Shown: piece by piece, positions 33,845 to 43,758 of the stretch
How the letters are laid out: the number at the start of each line of letters is the position of its first letter
Position numbering within the stretch: position 1 is the first letter of the stretch
NCBI GenBank assembly: GCA_023426125.1
Contig: JAFABI010000065.1
Location: 62,001-126,000 of the forward strand
Direction: 5' to 3'
Origin: Bacillota bacterium
GTDB taxonomy: Bacteria > Bacillota > Clostridia > Acetivibrionales > DTU013
DNA length: 64,000 bases
Made by a program: the position numbers and the translations under genes
The notes under the pieces: model-generated
What the model was told of the DNA's origin: nothing
The model's input: the letters and a program-made list of their open reading frames with translations, nothing else
Database searches by the model: none

Positions 33845-36292
33845 TTATAGCATACTTACCGGGTTTATATCCATACTCAAATCGATCTCTTTCCAGTCTT
33901 TGGACCTTCTTGCGCCATCCTGGATTTCACCCGTCATCCTTATAAGTTTTTCCAATGAATCACACTTTATAACAATTCTCCAACGGTATCTGTTTTTGAT
34001 TTTGGAAAGCGGAGCCCGTACAGGCCCCAGCAAAAGCTCGCCTTCCCCGCAGCTGCCGAAGTCCTCCGCCAGTTTTTTTCCGACCTCCCGGGCCTTATTA
34101 TAACAAAGCCTGTCGTTAACCGAGCTTACGATGATGACCGCGATATTGGTAAAGGGCGGGTATCCCAGCTTCTCTCTGATTTTTATCTCCTGCCGGTAAA
34201 AAGCCGTATAATCATGCCTGCAAGCGGCCAGGATACTGAAATCCTCCGTATTGTATGTCTGTATGACCACTCTGCCGGGAAGCTCACCGCGTCCCGCCCG
34301 GCCGGCCACCTGGGTGACCAGTTGGAAGGTCCTTTCCGAAGCCTTGTAATCGTCAAGGTTCAGCAGGCTGTCCGCCGCAAGGACGCCGACGAGGGTTACA
34401 TTGGGAAAATCATGGCCTTTGGCTATCATCTGCGTACCTACAAGGATATTAATGTTTTGCTCTTTGAAGGCCCTCAGGATTTCTTCATGGGAATTCTTCC
34501 CCGTCGTGGTGTCCATATCCATCCTTATGACGGTATTGCCCGGAAAAAGCTTGTATATATCCTCCTCCACCTTCTGCGTCCCGGTGCCGAACTGCCTGAA
34601 ATAATTACTGCCGCATTTCGGACATGCCTTGGGCATTCTGGTTGTGTACCCGCAATAATGGCAAATAAGCCTGTCGTCATGGGAATGATAGGTGAGGGAT
34701 ATGTTGCAGTGCCTGCACCTGGCTGTAAACCCGCAGCTGCGGCATAGGACAAAGGAGGCGTAGCCCCGCTTGTTCAGGAAAAGGATGGTTTGCTGTCCCT
34801 TCTCCCTGTTCTTCCGGAGTTCCTCGGAAAGCCGTGCACTGAAAGCCGTGCGGTTTCCCGCTTCCAATTCCTTCCGCATATCAACGATATGCACCCCGGG
34901 CATAACCATGCTGTTTGCCCTTTCGAGCATTTCTACCAGGGTAATCTCGCCTTTTTTCGCCCGGAAATAGGTCTCAACCGATGGCGTGGCAGAGCCGTAT
35001 ATGACCAAAGCCCCGCTATCCAGGCCTCTTTTTACAGCAATATCGGAAACCCGGTATTTGGGCGTAGTTTCCGACTTGTAGGAGGTTTCGTGCTCTTCAT
35101 CGATGATGATTACGCCCAGCTGCCCAAAGGGAGCAAAAACAGCCGATCTCGCCCCCACAGCCACCTTTATTTTTCCATCCTTGATCAGCCGCCACTGATC
35201 GTACTTTTCGCCCAGTGAAAGCCTGCTGTGGAGTACTGCGACCTCGCTTCCGAACCGTCCCTTGAATCGCTCCACCATCTGCGGCGTCAAAGATATTTCG
35301 GGAACCAGCACAATCGCCTGCTTTCCTTCTTCAATGACCTTCCGGATCATTTGCAGGTATACCTCGGTTTTGCCGCTGCCTGTCACGCCATGGACAAGTA
35401 TTTCGGCAAATTTACCTTCTTCAAGCTTGCCAAGGATTGTTTTTAAGGCAGAAGCCTGCTGAAGGGTAGGCGTAAAGGGTTCGGTCCTGTCGAAGACCCG
35501 GTGCTTTACCGGATCCCGCATGACCTCTATCTCTCTATAGCCGATATATCCCTGCTTCCTTAGCGTATCAAGAACACTGCCGGAAACGCCTGCAAACCTT
35601 GCCAGATCTGCAACCGAAATATGTTCATTCTCCATAAGCATCTCAAGGACGCGGATGTGCTGTATTCTTTTTATCCGGTTGGCTTCAATATCAAACTGCA
35701 CTTCTTCCGGAGGCAGGGCCAGATATGCCACCCGCACATACTTTTCCTTCACTGCCGTCGTAAACTCTTCACTGATGCTTATCATCCCCGCGTCTTCCAG
35801 GTGTTTTATGTGCCTGGAAAAGCTTTTTATGCCCGAAAGACGCTTTAACTCGTCGTAATCAAGGTGAGAACCGTTTTCTCCCAGCAGCCGGATCAATTGC
35901 TGCCTGTCTTTGTTCCGTTCCTCTTTTTCTTCCAGCAAATGTACTATTCTGAAGCTTTTAATCCCAATCCCTGCCGGAAGCATGCATTTTATCGCATCGG
36001 AATAGGTGCAGACATACCTATCCCGCATCCATTCCGCCAGACTCAGCATTCCGCCGGATAGCACCGGAGTATCATCAATTATTTTTTTTATATCCTTAAG
36101 ATTCGTATAATCCGAGGTGTCTGTGAGTGCCAGAATATAGCCCTCCTTCAAGCTGTTGCCGCCGCCGAAGGGCACAAGTACCCTGACCCCGGGAAGCGCC
36201 CCGTCGGAAAGGCTGTAGGGTACGTTATAATGATATTTTTTATCAAATTCCCTTGTTGTTCCGCCGATTGCCACTACTGCAATTTTATTCAT
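33845..36292 (-). CDS. priA: Primosomal replication restart helicase PriA
   Basis: An 815-residue superfamily 2 helicase. N-terminal DNA-binding region, then Walker A GVTGSGKTE, DEEH box, and a Zn-binding Cys module (CRSCGFTARCRHC...CHYCGYTTRMPKACPKCG) that binds two zinc ions. Helicase motifs V and VI lie near GTQMIAKGHDF and VAGRAGRG. It restarts stalled forks. Head of the priA-def-fmt run. Confidence 0.95.
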   Translation of the reverse strand: MNKIAVVAIGGTTREFDKKYHYNVPYSLSDGALPGVRVLVPFGGGNSLKEGYILALTDTSDYTNLKDIKKIIDDTPVLSGGMLSLAEWMRDRYVCTYSDAIKCMLPAGIGIKSFRIVHLLEEKEERNKDRQQLIRLLGENGSHLDYDELKRLSGIKSFSRHIKHLEDAGMISISEEFTTAVKEKYVRVAYLALPPEEVQFDIEANRIKRIQHIRVLEMLMENEHISVADLARFAGVSGSVLDTLRKQGYIGYREIEVMRDPVKHRVFDRTEPFTPTLQQASALKTILGKLEEGKFAEILVHGVTGSGKTEVYLQMIRKVIEEGKQAIVLVPEISLTPQMVERFKGRFGSEVAVLHSRLSLGEKYDQWRLIKDGKIKVAVGARSAVFAPFGQLGVIIIDEEHETSYKSETTPKYRVSDIAVKRGLDSGALVIYGSATPSVETYFRAKKGEITLVEMLERANSMVMPGVHIVDMRKELEAGNRTAFSARLSEELRKNREKGQQTILFLNKRGYASFVLCRSCGFTARCRHCNISLTYHSHDDRLICHYCGYTTRMPKACPKCGSNYFRQFGTGTQKVEEDIYKLFPGNTVIRMDMDTTTGKNSHEEILRAFKEQNINILVGTQMIAKGHDFPNVTLVGVLAADSLLNLDDYKASERTFQLVTQVAGRAGRGELPGRVVIQTYNTEDFSILAACRHDYTAFYRQEIKIREKLGYPPFTNIAVIIVSSVNDRLCYNKAREVGKKLAEDFGSCGEGELLLGPVRAPLSKIKNRYRWRIVIKCDSLEKLIRMTGEIQDGARRSKDWKEIDLSMDINPVSML

Positions 36293-36378
36293 TCATTGCC
36301 CTTCCATCATGCTTGATTAAATTTATTATAGCAATGTGGAATGTATTGGGCAAGTGACTTGTTCCTACCACCTATGAG

Positions 36379-37113
36379 TCAAGGCTTCCCAATTTTATTT
36401 TTTGTCCCCTGCCCCACCGGCAAATAGGCAAAAATGGCTTCCACACCTGCAGTGATCTCAACCTGTCCCGTCTGTATCGGAGTGGCGGTTCCTGCGACCT
36501 GGGCCATCAAAGGTACTACCGGAGCTTCACTGCCCAGTTCAACGATCTGCACCGGCACCCGGCTTACCTGAATATCCAGTTTGGCTTCCAGGGCTCTTGC
36601 CTTTGACAAAGCGTCATTTATTGCGGCATCCAGCGCTTTTTTATAGTATAACTGCGGATTGGCGACAGAAAACCTTATCCCGGCAACCTGGTTTACACCG
36701 CTTTGAACAGCTGCATCAACAATCTCCCCTATTTTGTTCATATCCTTCATCGTAACTTCCAGCATGTGTTCAACCCTGTATCCACGGAATATTTGCCTGC
36801 CTTCGACATAATCATATTGGGGTGTGATGCTGTAAGACCGGGTTTGAATATCCCCGGGAGGAATACCCATTGCTGTAAGTGTTTTTATCACTTCGGCAAT
36901 CCGTGCCGAGTTTTCTCTTTGGGCCGGTCCCAATTGTATGTTCTCCGTAATGACACCCAGATCGGCGGTGGATATGTCGGGCCGTACTTTGATCTTTCCT
37001 GTGCCCTCAACCTTCAGCTTGCACGTGCAGATGTTCCAACACGCTTGTGTGCCTTGAACAGGAATTCTTGCATAGAGGTTGTTCACGCCTGGCGGCAGAT
37101 ATGGATATGCCAT
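36379..37113 (-). CDS. SIMPL-domain protein (DUF541/BP26-like)
   Basis: A 244-residue protein. Residues about 30-220 match the SIMPL/DUF541 pattern (VEGTGKIKVRPDISTADLGV, YSITPQYDY, RGYRVEHMLEVTMKDMNKIGEIVDAAVQSGVN). Family members are usually exported, but no signal peptide is visible here. The N-terminus is Pro- and Cys-containing (AYPYLPPGVNNLY, CWNICTC). It stands alone between priA and the MATE gene. Function unknown. Confidence 0.75.
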   Translation of the reverse strand: MAYPYLPPGVNNLYARIPVQGTQACWNICTCKLKVEGTGKIKVRPDISTADLGVITENIQLGPAQRENSARIAEVIKTLTAMGIPPGDIQTRSYSITPQYDYVEGRQIFRGYRVEHMLEVTMKDMNKIGEIVDAAVQSGVNQVAGIRFSVANPQLYYKKALDAAINDALSKARALEAKLDIQVSRVPVQIVELGSEAPVVPLMAQVAGTATPIQTGQVEITAGVEAIFAYLPVGQGTKNKIGKP

Positions 37114-37281
37114 AAATTTTGTTCCTCAACCTTCATAGAAGTATAGTATATATTATGTCAATTTCAAGCAGGTGTTCTCCATCCTGCGCCGTAAAATTTT
37201 CATAGAAAATTACCGATAAAATGAGCTCGTTTTTGTGATATAATAAAAGGATATGTTAATTATGAAAGGTTAAATGTTGCA

Positions 37282-38658
37282 ATGCATACGGCACGAAAAT
37301 ATGAATTGGATATGTGCAATGGCCCTCTTTTTTCCAAGATAGTACTGTTTTCCATTCCCCTGATACTGACAGGCATTTTACAGCTCCTTTATAATGCAGT
37401 AAACATTGTAGTCGTTGGACGATTTGTAGGCAGCAATGCCCTTGCTGCCGTCGGCTCCTCCTCTGCTCTGATCACCTTGATTGTCAACCTGTTTATCGGG
37501 CTATCCATAGGCGCCAGTGTTGTAATGGCAAAATATTACGGCGCAGGCCGGCAAAATGACGCAAATGAAACAGTTCATACCGCTATCGCCATAAGCACGG
37601 TCAGCGGCATTATCCTGACCATCTTCGGGATATTGGCGGCAAAGCCTTTGCTGCAGGCAATGGGTACGCCGGAGGATGTTTTGGACCATGCAGTGCTTTA
37701 CATGAGAATTTACTTTCTCGGCATGCCTGCATCAATGATTTTTAATTTCAGCAGCGCTATCCTGCGTGCAATCGGCGACACACGCCGTCCGCTTTACTTT
37801 TTGTCCATTTCCGGCGTAGTAAATGTTGCTCTCAATTTGATATTTGTCCTTGTATTCCTTATGGATATAGCCGGTGTGGCAGCAGCAACAGTGATTTCAC
37901 AATACATATCGGTAGTATTGATACTGATTTGCCTGTTCCGCTCCGATGGATGCATTCAGCTGCGGTGGCGGAAGATTCGCTTCTACAAGGACAAACTGCT
38001 TGCCATTATCAAAATCGGGCTTCCTGCAGGAATGCAAGGCATCATATTTTCTATCTCAAATGTACTGATCCAATCATCCGTTAACAGTTTCGGGTCTGCA
38101 GTGGTGGCCGGCAATACCGCCGCTATGAATATTGAAGGATTTGTTTACATCTCCATGAATGCACTCTATCAAGCTGCCATAAGCTTTACCGGACAAAATA
38201 TCGGAGCAAAGAAATATAACCGGATTGGACATATTCTGGGTGTATGCTTGATTTCAGTCACAATTATAGGTGTTGCATTTGGTGGATTAAGCTACCTGTT
38301 TGCCAGAAACCTGCTTGGTATCTATACTGAGGATCCGGAAGTTATAGCCACCGGCATCATACGATTAGGCTATATCTGTTTGCCATATTTTCTCTGCGGA
38401 GTCATGGATGTTATGGTAGGCATTTTAAGGGGCATGGGGTATTCTGTATTACCTATGCTGGCTTCTGTAATCGGCGTATGCGGAATCCGTATCACATGGA
38501 TCTATACGCTATTTGCCATGAATCATACGCTGGAAACGTTATACACTTCCTACCCTATATCATGGGGAATTACAGCCGGTGTACATTTGATATGTTTTGC
38601 GTTGATCAGGCAAAAATTTACCTTCAAAGCGATTCAGCAGACGGAGGCCTTCAATTGA
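37282..38658 (+). CDS. MATE-family multidrug/cation exporter
   Basis: A 458-residue protein with about 12 transmembrane helices and the NorM/DinF-type motifs LLYNAVNIVVVGRFVGSNALAAVG and a second-half repeat (NVLIQSSVNSFGSAVVAGNTAA). It should export drugs or metabolites using a Na+ or H+ gradient. Single gene, no regulator next to it. Confidence 0.9.
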   Translation: MHTARKYELDMCNGPLFSKIVLFSIPLILTGILQLLYNAVNIVVVGRFVGSNALAAVGSSSALITLIVNLFIGLSIGASVVMAKYYGAGRQNDANETVHTAIAISTVSGIILTIFGILAAKPLLQAMGTPEDVLDHAVLYMRIYFLGMPASMIFNFSSAILRAIGDTRRPLYFLSISGVVNVALNLIFVLVFLMDIAGVAAATVISQYISVVLILICLFRSDGCIQLRWRKIRFYKDKLLAIIKIGLPAGMQGIIFSISNVLIQSSVNSFGSAVVAGNTAAMNIEGFVYISMNALYQAAISFTGQNIGAKKYNRIGHILGVCLISVTIIGVAFGGLSYLFARNLLGIYTEDPEVIATGIIRLGYICLPYFLCGVMDVMVGILRGMGYSVLPMLASVIGVCGIRITWIYTLFAMNHTLETLYTSYPISWGITAGVHLICFALIRQKFTFKAIQQTEAFN

Positions 38659-38716
38659 CAAAGTAATGTATTTGGATATAATATGAATAAACATTTCTAT
38701 GATGGAGACTTAAGAC

Positions 38717-39268
38717 ATGTGTGAGAGCAATACCGGAAGAGTCCTTTTTGATACAAAGCCAAAGGAGGACAGCCGGCTAAAAAAGGAAATGGAAACCTAT
38801 GAATTGCTGGAAAAACTGAATATTCCCTACCTGCGCATGGACCATCCGGCAGTGGCCACGGTTGAGGCCTGCACCGAAGTGGAATCGGCCCTGGAAATTG
38901 AAATATGCAAAAACCTTTTCCTGTGCAACGCGTCAAAAACGGAATTCCATTTACTGGTCATGCCCGGACGCAAAAAGTTCGTCACAAAGGAAGTGTCGCG
39001 GCAGATCGGCAGTTCCAGGCTGTCCTTCGGCAGTGCGGAAGATATGGAAAGATACCTGAATGTGACCCCCGGCTCCGCCAGCATCCTGGGCCTGGCTTAC
39101 GACTCGGAGCACAAGGTCGACCTGCTGATGGACAGGGAAATTGCCGAAGCCCGGTATTTGGGCTGCCATCCCTGTATCAACACCTCCAGTATGAAGCTCA
39201 AGGTTTCCGATATCCTTGGCAAATTCCTGCCGTATACCGGACATAAACCGGTGATCGTGGAGATATGA
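38717..39268 (+). CDS. YbaK/ProX-type aminoacyl-tRNA deacylase
   Basis: A 183-residue protein of the YbaK/INS family. Conserved features are DHPAVATVEACTEV near residue 40, KNLFLCN, a conserved Lys-rich segment and PGSASILGL near the middle. Homologues (ProXp-ala, PrdX) hydrolyse mischarged Ala-tRNA(Pro). It ends one base before the converging L,D-transpeptidase gene stops. Confidence 0.85.
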   Translation: MCESNTGRVLFDTKPKEDSRLKKEMETYELLEKLNIPYLRMDHPAVATVEACTEVESALEIEICKNLFLCNASKTEFHLLVMPGRKKFVTKEVSRQIGSSRLSFGSAEDMERYLNVTPGSASILGLAYDSEHKVDLLMDREIAEARYLGCHPCINTSSMKLKVSDILGKFLPYTGHKPVIVEI

Positions 39269-39269
39269 T

Positions 39270-40664
39270 CTATTCTTCATAACAAATAATCGGGATTCCT
39301 TCTTCGATATTCTCAAAAATCGTTTGAGCCAAATGCAAGGGGGCATTTATGCATCCATGGGTTCCGTTACTTTTATAGATTTGTCCTCCGAAGGAGCGTC
39401 TCCAACCGGCGTCATGTATTCCCGTATTCCCAAAAAAAGGCATCCAGTATTTTACTTCGGCTTCATAATCCTCTCCCTTTAAAGTTGCACCTTTTTGCTT
39501 ATAGTTAAGCATAAAGGTCCCGGTCACAGTAGGATTCCCTCTATTGGGATTCCCTGTCACCACGGGGCCCTGGGTAATAAGTTTTCCATCCTTGTAAAAC
39601 CAAAGATGCTGTCTTGTCAGATTAATTTCAACATAGGTGTCGCCGATTTCATTTTCACCCCTGGAGAATGCCTTCTGGGCGTATACAGGCTCTCGTTCAA
39701 TTATTTCGCCAAGCTTTATATTTTCCACTAATGCTTCTGTTTCAGCCTCCTGATTAATTTTCCACCCATAAAGTCCGCCCTGAACTTCTATGATTTTGCC
39801 GACGGATGTTTCAAAATTCCTTGCCACTCCAACAGTATCATATTTTCTACTCAATTTATTTATATGTTTCATAACCGCTGTTCTGTTTATCACCACATCC
39901 AGATTTTCATCCACGCGAAGCCATTCACTGATCATATTCCCATCGAGTATCTCATGTTTACTGCCAAATTTATAAATAATCGCTGCCGATACATACCTGT
40001 TTAACAAATCCTGGGTTTTAAAGGTTTTATCGGAATTTACAGTGTATTTGGGATTTTCGTAGCAAAGCTCTTCATTTAAATCCAATCGTGTTTTTCCATG
40101 GATTATGCTCATTTTTATCGCTTCGTTCAATTTATCTTTGATTACTTTATTTCCATAGACTTCTTCAATCAATTCATAGGAGCCGTCGAAATACTTGAAA
40201 TCTACATTCCGGGGTCCAATGACATCCTTGTTCAGGCAATTCAAATTATTTATTTTATTATTTAAATTATTGGCATTATAAACAAATAGATCCTTTACAG
40301 AATGTCTTTGACCTTTAAGCAATGAAAATATCCAAGCAAGCGAATTTTTCGAAGGATATATCCTGAAAAGGCTATTTTTTTCATTATATTGCATTTCTAT
40401 CTCCTGCCCTGCTATCTCTTCAATTTCGCCATTTCTATCTATTAATTGCAGCTTATAGCCGTTAACATAGCTGTTTATGATATTCTCCGTCTCATCGTAT
40501 GCTTTCAGCGAAAGATTTACTCCATTGACTACTGTATTGAAAAAAAAATGATTGACAAAATAAAATGAAATAAGCAAATAGATCAGTATAATAAGAGCGG
40601 TTAAAATGATGATATTTTGTGTAAGCCCACGGTTAAAAAGCTTTTCTATAGTGAAATTTTTCAT
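39270..40664 (-). CDS. L,D-transpeptidase (YkuD fold), membrane anchored
   Basis: A 464-residue protein with one N-terminal membrane helix (about residues 17-38). A long extracytoplasmic region resembling a PG_binding_4/VanW-type peptidoglycan-binding domain follows. The C-terminal YkuD catalytic domain runs from about 345 to 464. The active-site motif is SNGTHGCINAP, with the catalytic Cys. It should form 3-3 cross-links or anchor proteins in the wall. The stop nearly touches the converging YbaK gene. Confidence 0.85.
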   Translation of the reverse strand: MKNFTIEKLFNRGLTQNIIILTALIILIYLLISFYFVNHFFFNTVVNGVNLSLKAYDETENIINSYVNGYKLQLIDRNGEIEEIAGQEIEMQYNEKNSLFRIYPSKNSLAWIFSLLKGQRHSVKDLFVYNANNLNNKINNLNCLNKDVIGPRNVDFKYFDGSYELIEEVYGNKVIKDKLNEAIKMSIIHGKTRLDLNEELCYENPKYTVNSDKTFKTQDLLNRYVSAAIIYKFGSKHEILDGNMISEWLRVDENLDVVINRTAVMKHINKLSRKYDTVGVARNFETSVGKIIEVQGGLYGWKINQEAETEALVENIKLGEIIEREPVYAQKAFSRGENEIGDTYVEINLTRQHLWFYKDGKLITQGPVVTGNPNRGNPTVTGTFMLNYKQKGATLKGEDYEAEVKYWMPFFGNTGIHDAGWRRSFGGQIYKSNGTHGCINAPLHLAQTIFENIEEGIPIICYEE

Positions 40665-40877
40665 CTGATTTCACACCATAATACAAAAGCAAAAAAATAG
40701 ATTTTTAATGCACCTTCCAGAAATAATCGCAAGCTCCAACGCGGCTATTTCTAAAAGGACAGTTCAGATTTTTCCGCTGCACCAATCAGAATAACTAAAT
40801 TATCCTATGCTGATATTTTTCATTTTAATACTAATGATGCCCACCCCTCTTCAATAGTAAGCCGTAAGCAATTCACC

Positions 40878-41603
40878 TTATGCAAATACATCCTTCAGCG
40901 CTACCTTCAATCCGCTGAAATACGCTGACTCTGCATATTCCTGGGCATCTTTCTGAAAGACCATATTTTCAGCGATTTCATTTTTATCAAGAATATAAGT
41001 GTATATCAGCTTATTTTTCGGATCAACCAGCCAATATTCCTTTACGCCGCATTGCTTATACAGATCCAGCTTCTTAACCATATCCTTGCTTCTGGTGGAA
41101 TGTGAAAGGACCTCAACTACAAGTGTCGGAACACCTTTGTATTTACCTTTTTTATCCATGTTTTCCCTGTCACAGACAACAATGATGTCCGGCTGAACAA
41201 CACAAACATTGTTCTCTTCTTTAAAAAAGGTTATATCAAAGGGCGAAGTGAGAGGAACACACTTTTTGTTTTTAAACCAAATATAAAACGTACCATGGAT
41301 TTCGTGAACAGCATATTGGTGCTCATAAGAGGGTGCCGCAAGATTGTAAACGACGCCGTCAATCAGCTCAAACCGCTGCTCGGAGGCTTCCACAAGTTCA
41401 AGAAATTCCTCATAGGTCACCCATCCCTCACGGGTTTGATACTCTGCAGCACCCTCCGCCACAAGGCTTGCACTTGGGTCATTGCATGGCAATATTCTGG
41501 CAACATCCCTTCCTTTTTTGGTCACGATGATTTCCTCGTTAACCTCCACATACTTTAAGTATTTGCCAAAATTATTCTGTACCTTCGTCGATGGAACCTT
41601 CAT
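40878..41603 (-). CDS. Phd-type antitoxin domain fused to a Uma2-family nuclease
   Basis: About 241 residues. Residues 1-50 match the Phd/YefM antitoxin N-terminal fold (VPSTKVQNNFGKYLKYVE, EEIIVTKKGRDVARI). Residues about 60-240 match Uma2 (DUF820): VQPDIIVVCD and VEVLSHSTRSKD with D and E of a PD-(D/E)XK-like site, then GVKEYWLVDP. The ATG at 41603 follows GGAGTGG; an in-frame GTG at 41612 has no site. Three TAGCTA boxes bracket the promoter, consistent with Phd-type autoregulation. Biological role is unknown. Confidence 0.8.
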   Translation of the reverse strand: MKVPSTKVQNNFGKYLKYVEVNEEIIVTKKGRDVARILPCNDPSASLVAEGAAEYQTREGWVTYEEFLELVEASEQRFELIDGVVYNLAAPSYEHQYAVHEIHGTFYIWFKNKKCVPLTSPFDITFFKEENNVCVVQPDIIVVCDRENMDKKGKYKGVPTLVVEVLSHSTRSKDMVKKLDLYKQCGVKEYWLVDPKNKLIYTYILDKNEIAENMVFQKDAQEYAESAYFSGLKVALKDVFA

Positions 41604-41615
41604 AATCACCACTCC

Positions 41616-41686
41616 ATTTAGCTATTTGCATTTATTATAGGGTATTTTAGCTAATTCGTCAACATTAGTATTTCATTTAGCTAAAA
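41616..41686. promoter_or_regulatory. Phd-Uma2 promoter with three phased operators
   Basis: Minus-strand promoter: TTGACG (41657-41662), 17-bp spacer, TATAAT (41634-41639). Three near-identical boxes share the palindromic core TAGCTA at 41619-41624, 41648-41653 and 41678-41683. The spacing is 29 and 30 bp (about three helical turns), and the middle box falls between -35 and -10. This looks like a cooperative autoregulatory array. Confidence 0.65.
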
Positions 41687-41806
41687 CCGGAGATCTTTGA
41701 TAAATCCGTTAAGCTTGAATTCTTCCTCACTTCAACATTAAACCCATATCTTACATTAGAACCCTTCTTTCATTCAATAAACGCTTTGCTTTTCAGTAGT
41801 TCTCCA

Positions 41807-41866
41807 TAAAAAAAGAGGACGGTCCTCTAAATGGCTCTCATACCATTTAAGGACCGACCCTTTTTG
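41807..41866 (-). terminator. Terminator after acsE (bidirectional)
   Basis: A long hairpin whose arms contain CGGTCCT...AAATGG and CCATTTAAGGACCG around the loop CTCTCATA. AAAAA and TTTTT tracts flank the arms. It ends the CODH/ACS transcript. The rest of the gap 41604-41931 holds the Phd-Uma2 promoter. Confidence 0.75.
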
Positions 41867-41931
41867 TCAAAGCGATCAATATCGCCTCCTGCGGATTTCA
41901 TGTGCGATAAATCAATGTTCCTGATCCTGAA

Positions 41932-42729
41932 TTAGTATTTCTTTGCTTTAAACAAACTAACATACGAATCACAGTAGATTTCCTTGTTCATAAGGATTCT
42001 GGCAGTTGCTGCCGCATCCATCAATTCGTCGTCATTAGCATCTGCGATGGCGGCGTCAAGACCGCAAGCCATAAGCATTACAAGCATTGTCCTGTTGATA
42101 AGCTTCCTGTTGGCGCAGCGCTGAGAAATGTTGGATAAGCCGACAACCGTCTTGGGAGCCGGATCAGACAAGAGCTTAACCTGCCGGATGGTCTCCATGG
42201 CTTCCACTCCGTGATCCTGTGCTACATTGACCGGCAGTATCAGCGGATCAATATATAGGTCCTGCAGAGGAAGTCCGAACTCGTCTGCTGCCGCTACAAG
42301 CTCCATCGCCAGCGCAATTCTGTTTTCTGCATTTTTAGGGATACCGGATTCCTCGCTCATTGCAAGACCGATAATCTTGGCGTTATACTTGACGGCCATG
42401 GGGAATACCCTTTCGATCTTATACCTGTCGGCATGGCAGGAATTAATGAGCGCTGGTTTTTTACAGAGCTTCAGGCCTTCCTCAATAATGTCATAGTTGG
42501 TGGAATCCAGTGCCAATGGTGTGTCAACAACTTCCTGAACGGTTTCTATCAGCCATTTCATTGCCGCCATCTGATCTTCTGCGCTGGCGCCGGTATTGAC
42601 GTCAAGCCATGTAGCTCCGTTTTCGGTTTGCTTGATGGCCCATTCCTGTACCGGTCCCTTGTCCTTGGCAATGATTGCCTGCTTTATGTCCTTGAACATA
42701 CCATTGATTCTTTCACCGATAATTTCCAT
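41932..42729 (-). CDS. acsE: Methyltetrahydrofolate:corrinoid/iron-sulfur protein methyltransferase
   Basis: A 265-residue TIM-barrel enzyme of the pterin-binding family. It moves the methyl group of methyl-THF to the cobalt of AcsCD. Motifs typical of MeTr are present: IIGERINGMF, GATWLDVNTGA, PLALDSTNYDII, NSCHADRYKIE, YIDPLILPVN and VGLSNISQRCANR. Length equals that of known AcsE (about 262). It is the last gene of the CODH/ACS run, before a strong terminator. Confidence 0.94.
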   Translation of the reverse strand: MEIIGERINGMFKDIKQAIIAKDKGPVQEWAIKQTENGATWLDVNTGASAEDQMAAMKWLIETVQEVVDTPLALDSTNYDIIEEGLKLCKKPALINSCHADRYKIERVFPMAVKYNAKIIGLAMSEESGIPKNAENRIALAMELVAAADEFGLPLQDLYIDPLILPVNVAQDHGVEAMETIRQVKLLSDPAPKTVVGLSNISQRCANRKLINRTMLVMLMACGLDAAIADANDDELMDAAATARILMNKEIYCDSYVSLFKAKKY

Positions 42730-42766
42730 CTGTTTATCTCTCCTCCGCTATATTTTAAAATTTTTG

Positions 42767-43741
42767 TTAAATCACATTGGGAACCATCAAGGCGTCAACG
42801 TTTTTCCTGACAAGTTTGACAGCCTCAGGATGCCTCATGACCAGGATGTCCATGCCTGCCTGCAAAAGTGCCGCAGCGGTAGTGGCTTCCCACAGGATGC
42901 CTCTTTCCGCCTGGTCTCCCCACCCCGGGAACTCGTCGACGCCTACATTTGCTTCTTTTGCCTTCCATGCTTCAAAACCAATGGTACCAAGTACCGGCAA
43001 AGCCAGCATCTTGTCGCCCTGCAATGCACCAAGCCTGCCTCTTTCCTGGATGGAATAGGCATACTCGATGCCATAACCGAGACCGCCTATGCTGGGGTCA
43101 ATAATAACCCTGTCAAGGGGTAGTCCCATCTCACTTATAAGTATGCACAACTGCTTACAGATATTAATATCCAGCGGAGACTGCGCAATCAATGTGTGTT
43201 TGTGCACCATGCATGCCGCAGCTATGGTGTTGTAATTCTCCTGGGTTGCATTTCCCAGCAGCAGGTTTTCGCCTGCACATGCTTCAGCGACAGCTGCAAT
43301 GATCTTGTTGTCAACTTCGTTGATTCCACAGCCCAGTACGGCAATGGGAACACCTACAGCCGCAAGAAGATCCTTTACCGTCTGTATGCATTTTTCCGTT
43401 GAACTGTTTCCCAGTTCGGGATCGGAGCTGGACAGCCTCAGGAAGATCATGTCCGCTCCCCATTCTTCCACGCATTTCTTTGCCCAGGCTGCAGGATTGC
43501 CAATCACTCCTGCCAATGCATTTTTCAATTCGTCATTCCATTCATCCGGTACCCTGTCATAAACTTCCATCGCTATGACCGGCTTATGAGGAACTTCACC
43601 TTCGAAGTGAAGGAAAGGCAGACTGGCTTCTCCTCCCACTTGAATCGTGCTTGTCCTTGTACCGCCCTGTTCCTTTGTTGCACCGATTGTAACAACGGCA
43701 ACTTTTCCTGTATTTCTTTCCTTGATTGTTTGAACTGGCAT
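42767..43741 (-). CDS. acsD: CODH/ACS corrinoid-protein small subunit
   Basis: A 324-residue TIM-barrel protein. Motifs such as LPFLHFEGEVPHKPVIAMEV, GADMIFLRL, GGLGYGIEYAYSI and LPVLGTIGFEAWK match the delta/AcsD subunit. With AcsC it forms the corrinoid iron-sulfur protein that carries the methyl group to AcsB. It lies between the cooC-like gene (17-bp gap) and acsE. Confidence 0.93.
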   Translation of the reverse strand: MPVQTIKERNTGKVAVVTIGATKEQGGTRTSTIQVGGEASLPFLHFEGEVPHKPVIAMEVYDRVPDEWNDELKNALAGVIGNPAAWAKKCVEEWGADMIFLRLSSSDPELGNSSTEKCIQTVKDLLAAVGVPIAVLGCGINEVDNKIIAAVAEACAGENLLLGNATQENYNTIAAACMVHKHTLIAQSPLDINICKQLCILISEMGLPLDRVIIDPSIGGLGYGIEYAYSIQERGRLGALQGDKMLALPVLGTIGFEAWKAKEANVGVDEFPGWGDQAERGILWEATTAAALLQAGMDILVMRHPEAVKLVRKNVDALMVPNVI

Positions 43742-43758
43742 TGTTCATACCCCCTGTA

